From Burkholderiaceae bacterium 16 (GTDB lineage: Bacteria > Pseudomonadota > Gammaproteobacteria > Burkholderiales > Burkholderiaceae): a DNA stretch of 64,000 nucleotides. Position numbers and translations under genes: made by a program. The notes beneath the pieces were generated by a model. It did no database searches. It was not told the DNA's origin and was given only the letters and a program-made list of their open reading frames with translations. The stretch is from NCBI GenBank assembly GCA_000955785.1, contig JYOD01000006.1:59256-123255 (forward strand). The letters are read 5' to 3'. Positions 16,728-25,293 of this stretch are shown piece by piece (positions within the stretch are counted from its first letter, which is position 1; each line of letters begins with the position of its first letter).

Positions 16728-17708
16728 ATGAACGCCATGTTCCGCCTGGCGCTGGGCGCGCTCGCCTGTACGGTTACCGCGACTACGCCTGCATTCGCAG
16801 CAGACCCGGCAGCAAACTACCCCACCCGCCCCATCAAGATGATTGTGCCGTTCCCTGCGGGCGGCACGACCGACACGCTGATGCGTCTGATTTCGCCCAC
16901 GCTCACCAAGGAGCTGGGGCAACCCGTCGTCATCGAGAACAAGTCCGGTGCCTCCGCGACGCTTGGTGCCGATGCCGCGGCGAAGTCACCGCCTGACGGT
17001 TACACGTTGCTGGCCGGCAGCGCTCACCACACCATTGCTCAGTCGGTGCTGAAACTTTCCTACAAATTCGATACCGACCTGGTGCCCATTGCCATGACTG
17101 CCATCGTGCCGAACGTCGTGGTCGTCAACAGCAATGTCAAGGCGAAGACCATCCAAGAACTCGTTGCGGACGCGAAGTCAAATCCGGACAAGTACAACTA
17201 TGGCTCGGCCGGCCCCGGCAGCGCGCACCACCTGATTGGCGAAATGTTCAAGCTGCGCACCGGTGCTCCCATCACGCACATTCCGTATCGCGGCAGTGCG
17301 CCGGCTGTGTCCGACCTGCTAGGCGGCCAGGTGCTCATCATGTTCGATACGGTGACCTCGGCGCTGCCCCATATCAAGTCCGGCAAGACCCGCGCCCTCG
17401 CCGTGACCACCGCCACTCGCTCCAGCGCCCTGCCCGACGTACCCACGCTGGCCGAGGCCGGCGTGAAAGGCATCGACGTCGGCACGTGGTTCGGCGTCCT
17501 AGCGCCCGCGGGCACACCGCAGCCCATCATCAACAAGCTGAACGCCGCCATCGTAAAGGCCGTTAGCGACCCGACCATCAGCAAGCAACTACTTGCACAA
17601 GGCATCGAACCGCACCCGAGCAGCCAGGCGGAGTTCCAGGCGCTCATCACCAAGGAAATTGCCGACTTCAAGAACCTGGTCGCGCAGACCAAGTTGGTCG
17701 TCAACTGA
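16728..17708 (+). CDS. Bug/TctC-family periplasmic solute-binding protein
   Basis: 326 residues; AAGGAGA lies 8 bases before the ATG. Signal MNAMFRLALGALACTVTATT ends at 'PAFA', then 'YPTRPIKMIVPFPAGGTTD' and 'PVVIENKSGASATLGADAAA'. Later family marks are 'YNYGSAGPGSAHHLIGEMF' and 'SALPDVPTLAEAGVKG'. It is the first gene of the plus-strand set Bug-crotonase-CaiB-MFS. The set includes its own MFS transporter, so this receptor may act with that transporter or as a sensor (inference); no TctA or TctB is nearby. Confidence 0.94.
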   Translation: MNAMFRLALGALACTVTATTPAFAADPAANYPTRPIKMIVPFPAGGTTDTLMRLISPTLTKELGQPVVIENKSGASATLGADAAAKSPPDGYTLLAGSAHHTIAQSVLKLSYKFDTDLVPIAMTAIVPNVVVVNSNVKAKTIQELVADAKSNPDKYNYGSAGPGSAHHLIGEMFKLRTGAPITHIPYRGSAPAVSDLLGGQVLIMFDTVTSALPHIKSGKTRALAVTTATRSSALPDVPTLAEAGVKGIDVGTWFGVLAPAGTPQPIINKLNAAIVKAVSDPTISKQLLAQGIEPHPSSQAEFQALITKEIADFKNLVAQTKLVVN

Positions 17709-17772
17709 GCGGTCTCTCCTTCGGTACTGCTGAGGGTCTCCCTTTCACTTCGTATCAGTAAGCCAAAACAGC

Positions 17773-18564
17773 ATGACAACACAGCAAGTCTTTTGCGCCA
17801 TCGAGAACGGCGTTGCCACCATCACTCTGGACAATCCCCCGGTCAACGTTGTGACGCTGACCCTCTCCCGCCAACTGGGTGAGACCCTGGACGCACTGGC
17901 TGCGAATGACGATGTCCGCGCTGTCATTCTGCGAGGCGCAGGTACCAAAGCCTTCTGCGCCGGCTCGGACATCGGAGAGTTCGTCGAACTCGAGCTCATG
18001 TCCTCCGGCCAAGTGGTACCGAAGAAGCTTAAGCGCCAGAACGAGATATTCTTCCAGCTTGAGAACTTTCCAAAGCCGACCGTGGCTGCAATCGAAGGAC
18101 TTGCCTTTGGTGGCGGTCTGGAACTCGCCTTGTGCTGCGACCTGATTGTGGCATCCAAAACCAGCCGCGTGGCACTGCCGGAAATCAAGCTCGGCGTCTT
18201 CCCGAGCAGCGGTGGCACCGTTCGCGCGACGCGTCGCATCGGCTCGGCACGCGCGAAGGAAATGATGTTCCTGGGCGAGCCTCTGGATGCCACAACAGCA
18301 CTGTCTTGGGGTCTTATTAACCGTGTTGCTCCTTCCGGCCAAGCTCACGCAATGGCACAGGAGCTTTGCGCCACCCTGGTCCGTCGCCCGCGCCAGGCGC
18401 TGGCGCTCTGCAAATCCATCATCAATCTGTCCTTCGACCTCCCCATGCGCGAAGCCATGGACGTCTCCTTTGCCGCCAGCGATAAGGCGTTCAGTTCGCC
18501 CGAGTGTGCAGAGGGTGTGCGTGCCTTCTTTGCGAAGGGAGCACCAAACTACGAAGGCATTTGA
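17773..18564 (+). CDS. Enoyl-CoA hydratase/isomerase (crotonase) family protein
   Basis: 263 residues, typical crotonase length. The CoA/oxyanion motif 'AGSDIGEF' and 'GLAFGGGLELALCCDLIVA' are present, and both acidic residues used by hydratases can be seen: the E in 'GGGLELALC' and the E in 'LPEIKLGVFPSSGGT'. It therefore may be an active hydratase rather than only an isomerase. It lies between a Bug gene (64 bases upstream) and a CaiB-type CoA-transferase (45 bases downstream), so a CoA thioester made by the transferase is the probable substrate. Confidence 0.92.
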   Translation: MTTQQVFCAIENGVATITLDNPPVNVVTLTLSRQLGETLDALAANDDVRAVILRGAGTKAFCAGSDIGEFVELELMSSGQVVPKKLKRQNEIFFQLENFPKPTVAAIEGLAFGGGLELALCCDLIVASKTSRVALPEIKLGVFPSSGGTVRATRRIGSARAKEMMFLGEPLDATTALSWGLINRVAPSGQAHAMAQELCATLVRRPRQALALCKSIINLSFDLPMREAMDVSFAASDKAFSSPECAEGVRAFFAKGAPNYEGI

Positions 18565-18609
18565 ATCAACGCTTGCTGTGTCATCCCGTATTAGTTGGAG
18601 GAAGTACAA

Positions 18610-19761
18610 TTGAAACCGCTGGAAGGTCTCCGCATTCTCTCGCTCGAGCAGTTCGCTGCCGGCCCTTATGGTTCGATGTTCCTGGCCGATATGGGTGCCG
18701 AGGTCATCAAGATTGAGAACAAGGCGATTGGCGGAGACCCCTCGCGCCATATCGGTCCATACCACCTTGGCGAGGCGGACAGCCTGTTCTTCCAGGGATG
18801 GAACACGAACAAGCGCAGCGTGGTCCTGGACATGAAGGCTGCGGAAGACCGAAAGGTCTTCGAGAGTCTGGTCGCAGGTGCCGATGCAGTGGTCAACAAC
18901 CTGCGCGGCGACCAGCCCGAGAAGCTTTCCATCGACTATAAGAGCCTCAAGCACCTGAATCCGAAGCTCGTCTGCCTGCATATCTCGGCGTACGGGCGCA
19001 ACAACTCGCGTGAGGCCTGGCCTGGATACGACTTCTTGATGCAGGCCGAGTCCGGCCTCATGGACCTGACCGGCGACCCATCCGGAGCCCCGACCCGCTT
19101 CGGCGCATCCGTGATTGACTACATGACAGGGATTACCGGGATGGTTGGCCTACTCGGTAAGCTGCGCAGTGCCGAAAGGACTGGAATCGGCGGTGACGTC
19201 GATGTGAGCCTTTTCGACGTGGCACTGCATCAACTGGGATACGCGGGCACCTGGTATCTCAACGAAGGCTTCGTTTCGGGACGCGTCCCCCGCGGTGCTC
19301 ACCTGTCGGTGACCCCGGTTCAAACGTTCCAGGCTGCTGACGGCTGGATTTATGTGATGTGCATGACGGAGCGATTCTGGGTCTCGCTGCTCGAAGTGCT
19401 TAGCAGCCAGGCCCTACGCGCAGACGAACGCTTCCAGTCACAATCGCTTAGACTCGCGAATCGGGACGTTCTGACGGTGGCGCTCGACAATGAGTTCAAG
19501 AAGCAGCCGGTGGTGCATTGGCTGAATGCCCTGCGGGGCGTGTTGCCGATTGCGCCAGTCTTGAATCTGAAGCAGGCACTGGACAATCCATTTGTTGAGG
19601 AAGTCGGCATGATTAGCCAGGTCCCGCATCCGCGAAAGGACGACCTGAAGCTCCTTGCCAATCCCCTGAAGTTCGACGGTGAACGGCTGAGTCAACAACC
19701 GTGCAGCCCGCTCGGCGCTGACCAATCCATCTCGCAGGCGCCGAGCAGACAAGCAGCCTAA
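18610..19761 (+). CDS. CaiB/BaiF-family (class III) CoA-transferase
   Basis: 383 residues from TTG 18610. GGAGG at 18597-18601 lies 8 bases upstream, whereas the TTG at 18595 overlaps the site and is rejected. N-terminus 'MKPLEGLRILSLEQFAAGPY' with 'FLADMGAEVIKIEN' and 'NTNKRSVVLDMK', then 'VVNNLRGDQPEKLSIDY' and 'CLHISAYGRNNSREAWPGYD' are diagnostic for the family. It moves CoA from a donor (often succinyl-CoA) to a carboxylic acid. It is co-oriented with the crotonase upstream and an MFS permease downstream, so it probably activates the imported acid. Confidence 0.93.
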   Translation: MKPLEGLRILSLEQFAAGPYGSMFLADMGAEVIKIENKAIGGDPSRHIGPYHLGEADSLFFQGWNTNKRSVVLDMKAAEDRKVFESLVAGADAVVNNLRGDQPEKLSIDYKSLKHLNPKLVCLHISAYGRNNSREAWPGYDFLMQAESGLMDLTGDPSGAPTRFGASVIDYMTGITGMVGLLGKLRSAERTGIGGDVDVSLFDVALHQLGYAGTWYLNEGFVSGRVPRGAHLSVTPVQTFQAADGWIYVMCMTERFWVSLLEVLSSQALRADERFQSQSLRLANRDVLTVALDNEFKKQPVVHWLNALRGVLPIAPVLNLKQALDNPFVEEVGMISQVPHPRKDDLKLLANPLKFDGERLSQQPCSPLGADQSISQAPSRQAA

Positions 19762-19899
19762 CCGGCCGCAGCCCTCGCCATTCCACATCTGCGCAAGACC
19801 CACGTGCGCCGCTTTTCCTGGCCAGACAGCCGCGCTCCCGTCTGACCCAGTACCAGAATACCACCGCCGGCGTTCGCCGCAGACGGCACGGAGACTCTC

Positions 19900-21222
19900 A
19901 TGCTACAACCCAAGTCCGAAAACACGGCGCGGCTACGATGGCTCATCGTCATGCCTGCAGTGTTCCTGATGTACATGATTTCGTTCTTTGACCGAGTCAA
20001 CATCGGGATGGCACTACCCCACATCACGAAGGAGCTATCACTCAATGAAGTTCAGGCCGGATGGCTTGGCGGCTCGTTTGCATGGGGATATCTCGTCACG
20101 CAACTGCTCGCCGGTTACCTGGCACTTAAGTTCGGTTCGCGCAAGCTCATCGGCGTCTGCCTCGTTCTGTTCGGTGGGATTTCCATACTCACCGGATTCG
20201 CCCGAAGTTTCGAAGAGCTGCTTGCTATTCGATTTGCGCTTGGACTGGCAGAGGGACCGATATATGCGGCATCGTCAATGCTGCTCACACAATGGTTCAT
20301 CAAATCGGAGCGCGGTCGCGCGTTCGGCATCTGGAACCTTAGCGTTGCTGCAGGAGGCTTCCTAGCCGGCCCGATTTCCGCAGCGGTGCTGGCGCATCAT
20401 GACTGGCGCATGATGATGGTCATCGAGGGCCTACCGGCATGGATTTTCTGCCTGGTGTGGTTCTACACGATTCCGAAGAGCCTACAATCCGCGCAATGGC
20501 TTGCGGAGCGGGACCGCCTGCTTCTAGAAAAGGAACTTGCAGCAGAGCAAGCAGCCCATAACGACGGCAACACGTCATCCTGGATTGTCGTATTCAAAGA
20601 ACTGTCCGTCTGGCTGCTAATAGTTGGCTTCGCATGCAGCCAAATCATCCTCTACGGCCTGACACTCTGGCTGCCCACCATCTTCAAGTCGTTCAATGTT
20701 CTCAGCGAGATGATGGTCGGTCTCCTGTCCGGAGCGCCGTTCATCATGTCAATGGTCGGGGTCTATTACATTACCCATCGCTCAGACAAGCACAACCAGG
20801 AACGACGCTGGCATGCGGCCATACCAATGGTCGTAACTGGCCTGACGCTGGTTGTCCTGGCCGAGGTGCCCACTCATGCCCTGTACCTGCAAATCGCTCT
20901 CATCTTGTGCGCGGGTTTTATGCTCAAGATGCCGACGCCGCTCGTCTCGTCCTACCTGACAGAGATTCTTCCTCTACAGAAAGCGATTCCGGCCGTGGGC
21001 GTAGTTGTCGGCGGTGGAAGTTTCTTGGGCCAATTGCTGGGCCCACTCATTGTGGGCTATGCAAAAGCCCACTCCACCGGTTTCTCACTCTCGTTCGTGA
21101 TTCTCGGATGCCTGGGAATTCTGGGCGGCCTCCTCATCATCGCCGCGAAATCCAAGAACACCGCCGCGGCCGCCGAACCTCACAAGCAACACAACCTTGG
21201 CTTGCGCGGTCATAAGGGCTGA
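19900..21222 (+). CDS. MFS transporter, anion:cation symporter (ACS) family
   Basis: 440 residues with twelve hydrophobic segments. The first helix reads 'MPAVFLMYMISFFDRVNIGM', and 'GWLGGSFAWGYLVTQLLAGY' and 'GSRKLIG' follow in the way of phthalate, hydroxyphenylacetate and glucarate permeases of the ACS family. The cytoplasmic loop after helix 6 ('KSLQSAQWLAERDRLLLEKE') is also typical. It is the last gene of the GntR-controlled set; it likely brings in the organic anion that CaiB then activates. Confidence 0.92.
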   Translation: MLQPKSENTARLRWLIVMPAVFLMYMISFFDRVNIGMALPHITKELSLNEVQAGWLGGSFAWGYLVTQLLAGYLALKFGSRKLIGVCLVLFGGISILTGFARSFEELLAIRFALGLAEGPIYAASSMLLTQWFIKSERGRAFGIWNLSVAAGGFLAGPISAAVLAHHDWRMMMVIEGLPAWIFCLVWFYTIPKSLQSAQWLAERDRLLLEKELAAEQAAHNDGNTSSWIVVFKELSVWLLIVGFACSQIILYGLTLWLPTIFKSFNVLSEMMVGLLSGAPFIMSMVGVYYITHRSDKHNQERRWHAAIPMVVTGLTLVVLAEVPTHALYLQIALILCAGFMLKMPTPLVSSYLTEILPLQKAIPAVGVVVGGGSFLGQLLGPLIVGYAKAHSTGFSLSFVILGCLGILGGLLIIAAKSKNTAAAAEPHKQHNLGLRGHKG

Positions 21223-21477
21223 CTACCGCAGGCATCCTGTAACCGGCCTTGGGTAGGTGCCGGCGTAAGACTGTGTGTCCCGCCAGCGCCAGCAGCCCTC
21301 CCTCGTACCGCGCGGAAGTAACTAACATACGAGCGTAAATGGCGTGGAACGCCGTGACTTCCCATAACGAGCCCCGGTCCTGGACATGTGGATATTAGGA
21401 CCAGGCCGCAACCTCAAGATAGGTACCTGCCCTACCGCAGGTCCCAAGGTCCAGGAGACTACCGACAAAATCTGCCG

Positions 21478-21666
21478 GAAGGACCGCGGCATGCCGAGGA
21501 TGTGTTCACCGACGTACGACGGAATCAGGTTCGTGGAGATAGGTGCCATCTGGTAGAGACGCGTTTCGCGGAACTTGCGTTCGACGTCGCATTCGGCAGC
21601 AAAGCCGAAGCCGCCGTGGTATTGCAGGCAGGCATTGGCCGCTTCAATCGCGCGATGCTGTACCTT
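21478..21666 (-). pseudogene. Remnant of an acyl-CoA dehydrogenase (C-terminal end only)
   Basis: About 63 residues on the minus strand match the last helices of an acyl-CoA dehydrogenase: 'HRAIEAANACLQYHGGFGF' and 'RKFRETRLYQMAPISTNLIP' with the ending 'YVGEHILGMPRSF'. The catalytic part and the rest of the FAD fold are missing, and the frame runs on for about 50 unrelated residues after the normal end. It lies directly behind the pyruvate kinase remnant in the same direction. Both are decayed genes left over from earlier rearrangement. Confidence 0.85.
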
Positions 21667-21708
21667 TGAATGAGTCCGGAGCAACCAGGACCCTGAATGC
21701 TGCATCTC

Positions 21709-22134
21709 TCATGCCGGAACCCTTTGGCGGACTGCCAAGTTTCCAGCATGCTTATCAGCAGCGGCTCCAGAATCCTTTGATGTCGTTACCCGCGCTACGT
21801 GAAGCATGTTCGTAGAGCCGTGCATCCCGAATGGCATACCAGCAACGATGACAATCTCTTCTCCTTCGGAGGCAAATCTTTCCGTCAAAGCCGCATCGCT
21901 CGGTACCGCAACCATTTCGTCCACGTCTTTGACGTCGGGAATCACAGCAACGTGCACGCCCCACGTTAGGCTCATGCGACGCGCTACTTCAAGCGACGGA
22001 GTCACACCGACGATTGGTGTCTGCGGACGCACGCGAGCCGCTCGCAAGGTCGCATCCCCGGAAGAGGTGTAGGCAATCGCGGTCTTAGCGCCCCCCAGCG
22101 TGGCGACAACCTTGGCTTTGCGATGGCGTCTCAT
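21709..22134 (-). pseudogene. Internally deleted pyruvate kinase gene
   Basis: 141 codons are open. The first 14 residues, MRRHRKAKVVATLG, are the start of a pyruvate kinase. They are joined at once to the C-terminal allosteric domain: 'AKTAIAYTSSGDATLRAARV', 'RPQTPIVGVTPSLEVARRMS', 'TWGVHVAVIPDVKD' and 'EGEEIVIVAGMPFG'. The catalytic barrel (roughly 370 residues) is missing, so the product cannot be an active kinase. After 'TNMLHVARV' the tail is unrelated. No ribosome-binding site is visible. In-frame joining is notable, but the simplest reading is a deletion pseudogene. Confidence 0.85.
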
Positions 22135-22169
22135 TTAAGTGCTCGATTTTTTAGATTGCCATCTCTGAT

Positions 22170-23123
22170 TCACACCACAACGTTCCGGGGATTTTCCAGT
22201 GCAAATGCGATGATGTTGTCGATGAGTTGGTCCGCCAATCCTTGCACTGCTTCGTCGCTCGCCCAGGCCACATGAGGAGTCAGAATGAAGTTGGGTGCGT
22301 CCCTCAGTTGGTGGAACGGATGGTCCACGCTGGGGGGCTCTTGGGTCGCGACGTCAAATCCGGCACCGCCAACCTTGCCTCCCTTCAATGCGTCCACGAG
22401 CGCTGATTCGTTGACGAGGCCGCCGCGCGCGGTGTTGATGAGCAGAGGACGCCGTTCCATCATCTCGAATTCCGGCGCATCGATGAGATTACGAGTCAGC
22501 GGAGTCAGCGGGCAATGCAACGTGATGATGTCGCTTCGACGCATGACTTCTTCAAAGGGCGTGTACAGCGGCCCCAGGCCCTGGCGGTCCTTGTAGGTAG
22601 CGAACAGGGGCTGCATGCCGAGCGCACGGGCTATAGCAGCCACAGACTGCCCAAGGACACCGTCTCCGATGATGCCGAGTACGGACCCGTGCAGGTCTTT
22701 AATGGGGTAGTCGAAGTAGCAGAACGTTCCTGATTCCTGCCAGCGTCCGCCGCGGACAGAATCATGGTATGCCGTCAGGCTTCGACGCAACGCAAATATC
22801 AGTGCAATCGTATGCTCCGGAACTGTATGCACGGCATAGTTCCGGATGTTGGATACCACAATACCCCGCGACGCACATGCCTTCAGGTCGACAATGTCGG
22901 TCCCGGTCGCTGCAACTGCGATGAGCTTCAGCTTCGACGCCTGTTCCAGCTGCTGGCTGTTAAGCTTTACCTTGTTGGTAATCACGACGTCAGCATCGGC
23001 GATTCGGAGGGCAACGTCTTCTTCGGCCGTCTCGTCGTGGAATACTAACTGATGCGAGAAGGGCAACGTCTTGAGCGTAGTCTGGGGGGAGATGGTCGAC
23101 CGGTCCAGAAATACAATCTTCAT
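22170..23123 (-). CDS. D-isomer-specific 2-hydroxyacid dehydrogenase (hydroxypyruvate/glycerate type)
   Basis: 317 residues, usual family length. The NAD-binding loop is 'VLGIIGDGVLGQSVA' (GxGxxG form with D in the first gap). Catalytic triad residues are found: R in 'LINTARGGLVNE', E in 'VATQEPPSVDHP' and H in 'ILTPHVAW'. The 'EHTIALIFALRR' segment is the family's dimer helix. It reduces a 2-oxo acid or oxidises a D-2-hydroxy acid. It follows a Bug gene by about 225 bases in the minus direction; together with the CaiB and CitE-like genes it forms a presumptive hydroxy-acid pathway. Confidence 0.92.
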   Translation of the reverse strand: MKIVFLDRSTISPQTTLKTLPFSHQLVFHDETAEEDVALRIADADVVITNKVKLNSQQLEQASKLKLIAVAATGTDIVDLKACASRGIVVSNIRNYAVHTVPEHTIALIFALRRSLTAYHDSVRGGRWQESGTFCYFDYPIKDLHGSVLGIIGDGVLGQSVAAIARALGMQPLFATYKDRQGLGPLYTPFEEVMRRSDIITLHCPLTPLTRNLIDAPEFEMMERRPLLINTARGGLVNESALVDALKGGKVGGAGFDVATQEPPSVDHPFHQLRDAPNFILTPHVAWASDEAVQGLADQLIDNIIAFALENPRNVVV

Positions 23124-23348
23124 GGGAATAGCACCAGGGTACGGGCAGGATGTGTGATTTCACGCATGGTTGCAATCCATCCTGCCGGATTGGATGAACG
23201 AAGAGCGAGCAGAACTGCCGTTCGCTCGTACCGCTTACATGATGACTGGAGCGCTGCTGCAGGTGAATCGCGGCTTAGTTGACCGTTCTTTCCAAAATGG
23301 AAAAGGTCGGTTGAGCATGTCCTTTCTCCGTCACCGGCTCGAATTTCT

Positions 23349-24320
23349 TCAGTCCACGGTCGCACCGGACGTCTTGACTATCTTCGCCCACTTTTCCATG
23401 TCAGATTTCAGCATGCCGGACAGCTGCTGCGGCGTGGCGCGGGGAAGTTCAGCACCCTGTGCCTTCAGCTTTTCCTGGACACTCTTGTCGTCGAGCACCT
23501 TGTCCACAGCGCTTGTCAGCTTGGCCACTACGTCCTTGGGCGTTCCATGCACTGCGAAGAGCGCCACCCAAAGGTCGCCGCTGTAGTTTGGAATGGTCTC
23601 ACTGATGGCAGGAATGTCTGGTGCAGCGCTCGACCGCGTGGCAGAGCTGACGCCGAGTGCCTTCAGTTTTCCTGCCCTGATATGCGGCAAAACGGATGGC
23701 AAGCTGGCGAATGCTAGCGGAATCTGGTTGCCCAGCAAATCGTTGAGCGCAGGGCCCACGCCCTTGTACGGAACGTGCTCTAGCGAAATGCCGGCCATGT
23801 TGTTCAGCATTTCGCCAAGCAAGTGATTCAGCGAGCCATTCCCGGCCGAGCCGTACCGAAGCTCCTTCGGATTGCTCTTCGCCAGAGCGATGAGTTCCTT
23901 CATGTTCGACGCGGGGAAGGATGGGTTGGCGACCAAGACATTTGGTACGCTGGCCACGAGCGCGACGGGTTCGAAGTCCTTCACGGGGTCGAACGGAATT
24001 TTCTTGTACAAAGCCGGATTGATTGCCTGAGTGCTACTGATTGTCAGTAGTACGGTGTAGCCATCCGGGTTGCTTCTCGCAGCATACTGACTACCAATGT
24101 TGCCACCGGCGCCAGGCCGGTTGTCGACGATGAACTGCTGACCCGTAGACTGCGAAAGCGCAGCGCCCAAGATACGGGCGACGATGTCGTTTGTTCCGCC
24201 CGGAGCCTGGGGTACAACAATAGTTACAGGCTTTGAGGGATAGGTATCGCTAGCAGCTGCGTGCGCCAGCGACGCTCCGAAGAGAAGGCATGCGAGTGCC
24301 ATCCGGACCGGTCGATTCAT
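23349..24320 (-). CDS. Bug/TctC-family periplasmic solute-binding protein
   Basis: 323 residues. Signal MNRPVRMALACLLFGASLAH ends near 'AAA', then 'YPSKPVTIVVPQAPGGTND' and 'QQFIVDNRPGAGGNIGSQYA'. 'LRYGSAGNGSLNHLLGEML' and 'SSAAPDIPAISETIP' are clear family marks. It follows the CitE-like lyase gene by 64 bases in the minus direction, and precedes the hydroxyacid dehydrogenase. As in the other modules, no TctA/TctB membrane partner accompanies it. A ligand related to malate or citramalate would fit the neighbours (inference). Confidence 0.94.
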   Translation of the reverse strand: MNRPVRMALACLLFGASLAHAAASDTYPSKPVTIVVPQAPGGTNDIVARILGAALSQSTGQQFIVDNRPGAGGNIGSQYAARSNPDGYTVLLTISSTQAINPALYKKIPFDPVKDFEPVALVASVPNVLVANPSFPASNMKELIALAKSNPKELRYGSAGNGSLNHLLGEMLNNMAGISLEHVPYKGVGPALNDLLGNQIPLAFASLPSVLPHIRAGKLKALGVSSATRSSAAPDIPAISETIPNYSGDLWVALFAVHGTPKDVVAKLTSAVDKVLDDKSVQEKLKAQGAELPRATPQQLSGMLKSDMEKWAKIVKTSGATVD

Positions 24321-24384
24321 TTCTTGTCTCCTGAGGTGATACCAGCCCTCTGACGTGGCCGAATATGTCTATTGCTGAACTGTC

Positions 24385-25293
24385 TTAAGTAACTGCCCGG
24401 CCGCGGGCTTCCACGACCCTCGCTGCCATCCTGATGTTTGCGTAATCCACGAGTTTTCCGTCGAGTTGCACGGCGCCACGCCCCTCGCGCTCTGCGTCGG
24501 CAAGGGCAGAAACGACTCGCTGGGCTGCAGCGTATTCCTCGTCAGTCGGTGTGAAGGCTCTGTTCGTACAGCCCAGTTGCAACGGGTGAATCACCTGTTT
24601 TCCGTCATAGCCCATGGCTGCCGCCTTCAGCGCACTCAACTCGCTTAGCCTGGCGTCACGGAATGCACCACACGGGCCGTCGATAGCTCGAAGACCAAAT
24701 GCGCGAGCGGCGACCAGGATGCGCATCATCGGGTAAGCCCACATATCGAGGGGTGTGTCGACATAGTCGCCGCCGCCTCGGGATGCCAGCACGTACTGGG
24801 GATGGGAGAGACCGATTTCTACCCCTTTGGCACCGATGGATGCGCCGAAGTCTCCTACACCAAAATGCAATGCTTCGAGGCTACCGCCGGCCGCAGCAAT
24901 CTGTTCGCAGAACACCAGCCCCTTAGCCGTCTCAATCATGGCTTCTATGGCAACATTGGTTCCTTCCACCTGACACTGCACGGCAACGATTTCCTCTGCG
25001 GATTCGACCTTTGGCAACAGCACAGCATTCAGGCGAGTCGCAAAGCGCACCAGCGTATCAATCTCCTGGCGCTGACGCTCGCCGGCTCCGTTTACTCGAA
25101 CTACGACGACTTTGGGCCCCCAGTCGAGCTCATTGATAGCGCGTACTGCGGCGGCCAAGGCAGCCGGCTTCATGCTTTCCGGAACCGCATCCTCAAGGTC
25201 GAGAAAGACTGCATCGGCCCCGGAGCGCGCGGCGGACGTCACCAGCTTTTCCTGGTGCGCTGGAACTGCAAGGTAGGTTCGCGTGATTTTCAT
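24385..25293 (-). CDS. CitE-like HpcH/HpaI-family CoA-ester lyase
   Basis: 302 residues from ATG 25293, which overlaps the CaiB stop by one base (TGATG). Motifs in order: 'TYLAVPAHQEKLVTSAAR', 'ADAVFLDLEDAVPESMK', 'RVNG', 'LLPKVESAEEIVAV', 'IEAMIETAKGLV', 'FGVGDFGASIG' and 'MGYDGKQVIHPLQL'. This is the beta-methylmalyl-/citramalyl-/malyl-CoA lyase group with the Mg-binding E and D residues in place. It cleaves a 3-hydroxyacyl-CoA diacid to acetyl-CoA or propionyl-CoA and a 2-oxo acid. With the coupled CaiB transferase it would activate and split a hydroxy diacid; the exact one is not visible. Confidence 0.92.
   Translation of the reverse strand: MKITRTYLAVPAHQEKLVTSAARSGADAVFLDLEDAVPESMKPAALAAAVRAINELDWGPKVVVVRVNGAGERQRQEIDTLVRFATRLNAVLLPKVESAEEIVAVQCQVEGTNVAIEAMIETAKGLVFCEQIAAAGGSLEALHFGVGDFGASIGAKGVEIGLSHPQYVLASRGGGDYVDTPLDMWAYPMMRILVAARAFGLRAIDGPCGAFRDARLSELSALKAAAMGYDGKQVIHPLQLGCTNRAFTPTDEEYAAAQRVVSALADAEREGRGAVQLDGKLVDYANIRMAARVVEARGRAVT

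Noticed and set aside
17755..18981. A 408-codon minus-strand frame opposite the crotonase and CaiB genes
   Set aside because: The opposite strand has clear crotonase and CaiB motifs with ribosome-binding sites; the minus frame spans parts of both and has no motif.
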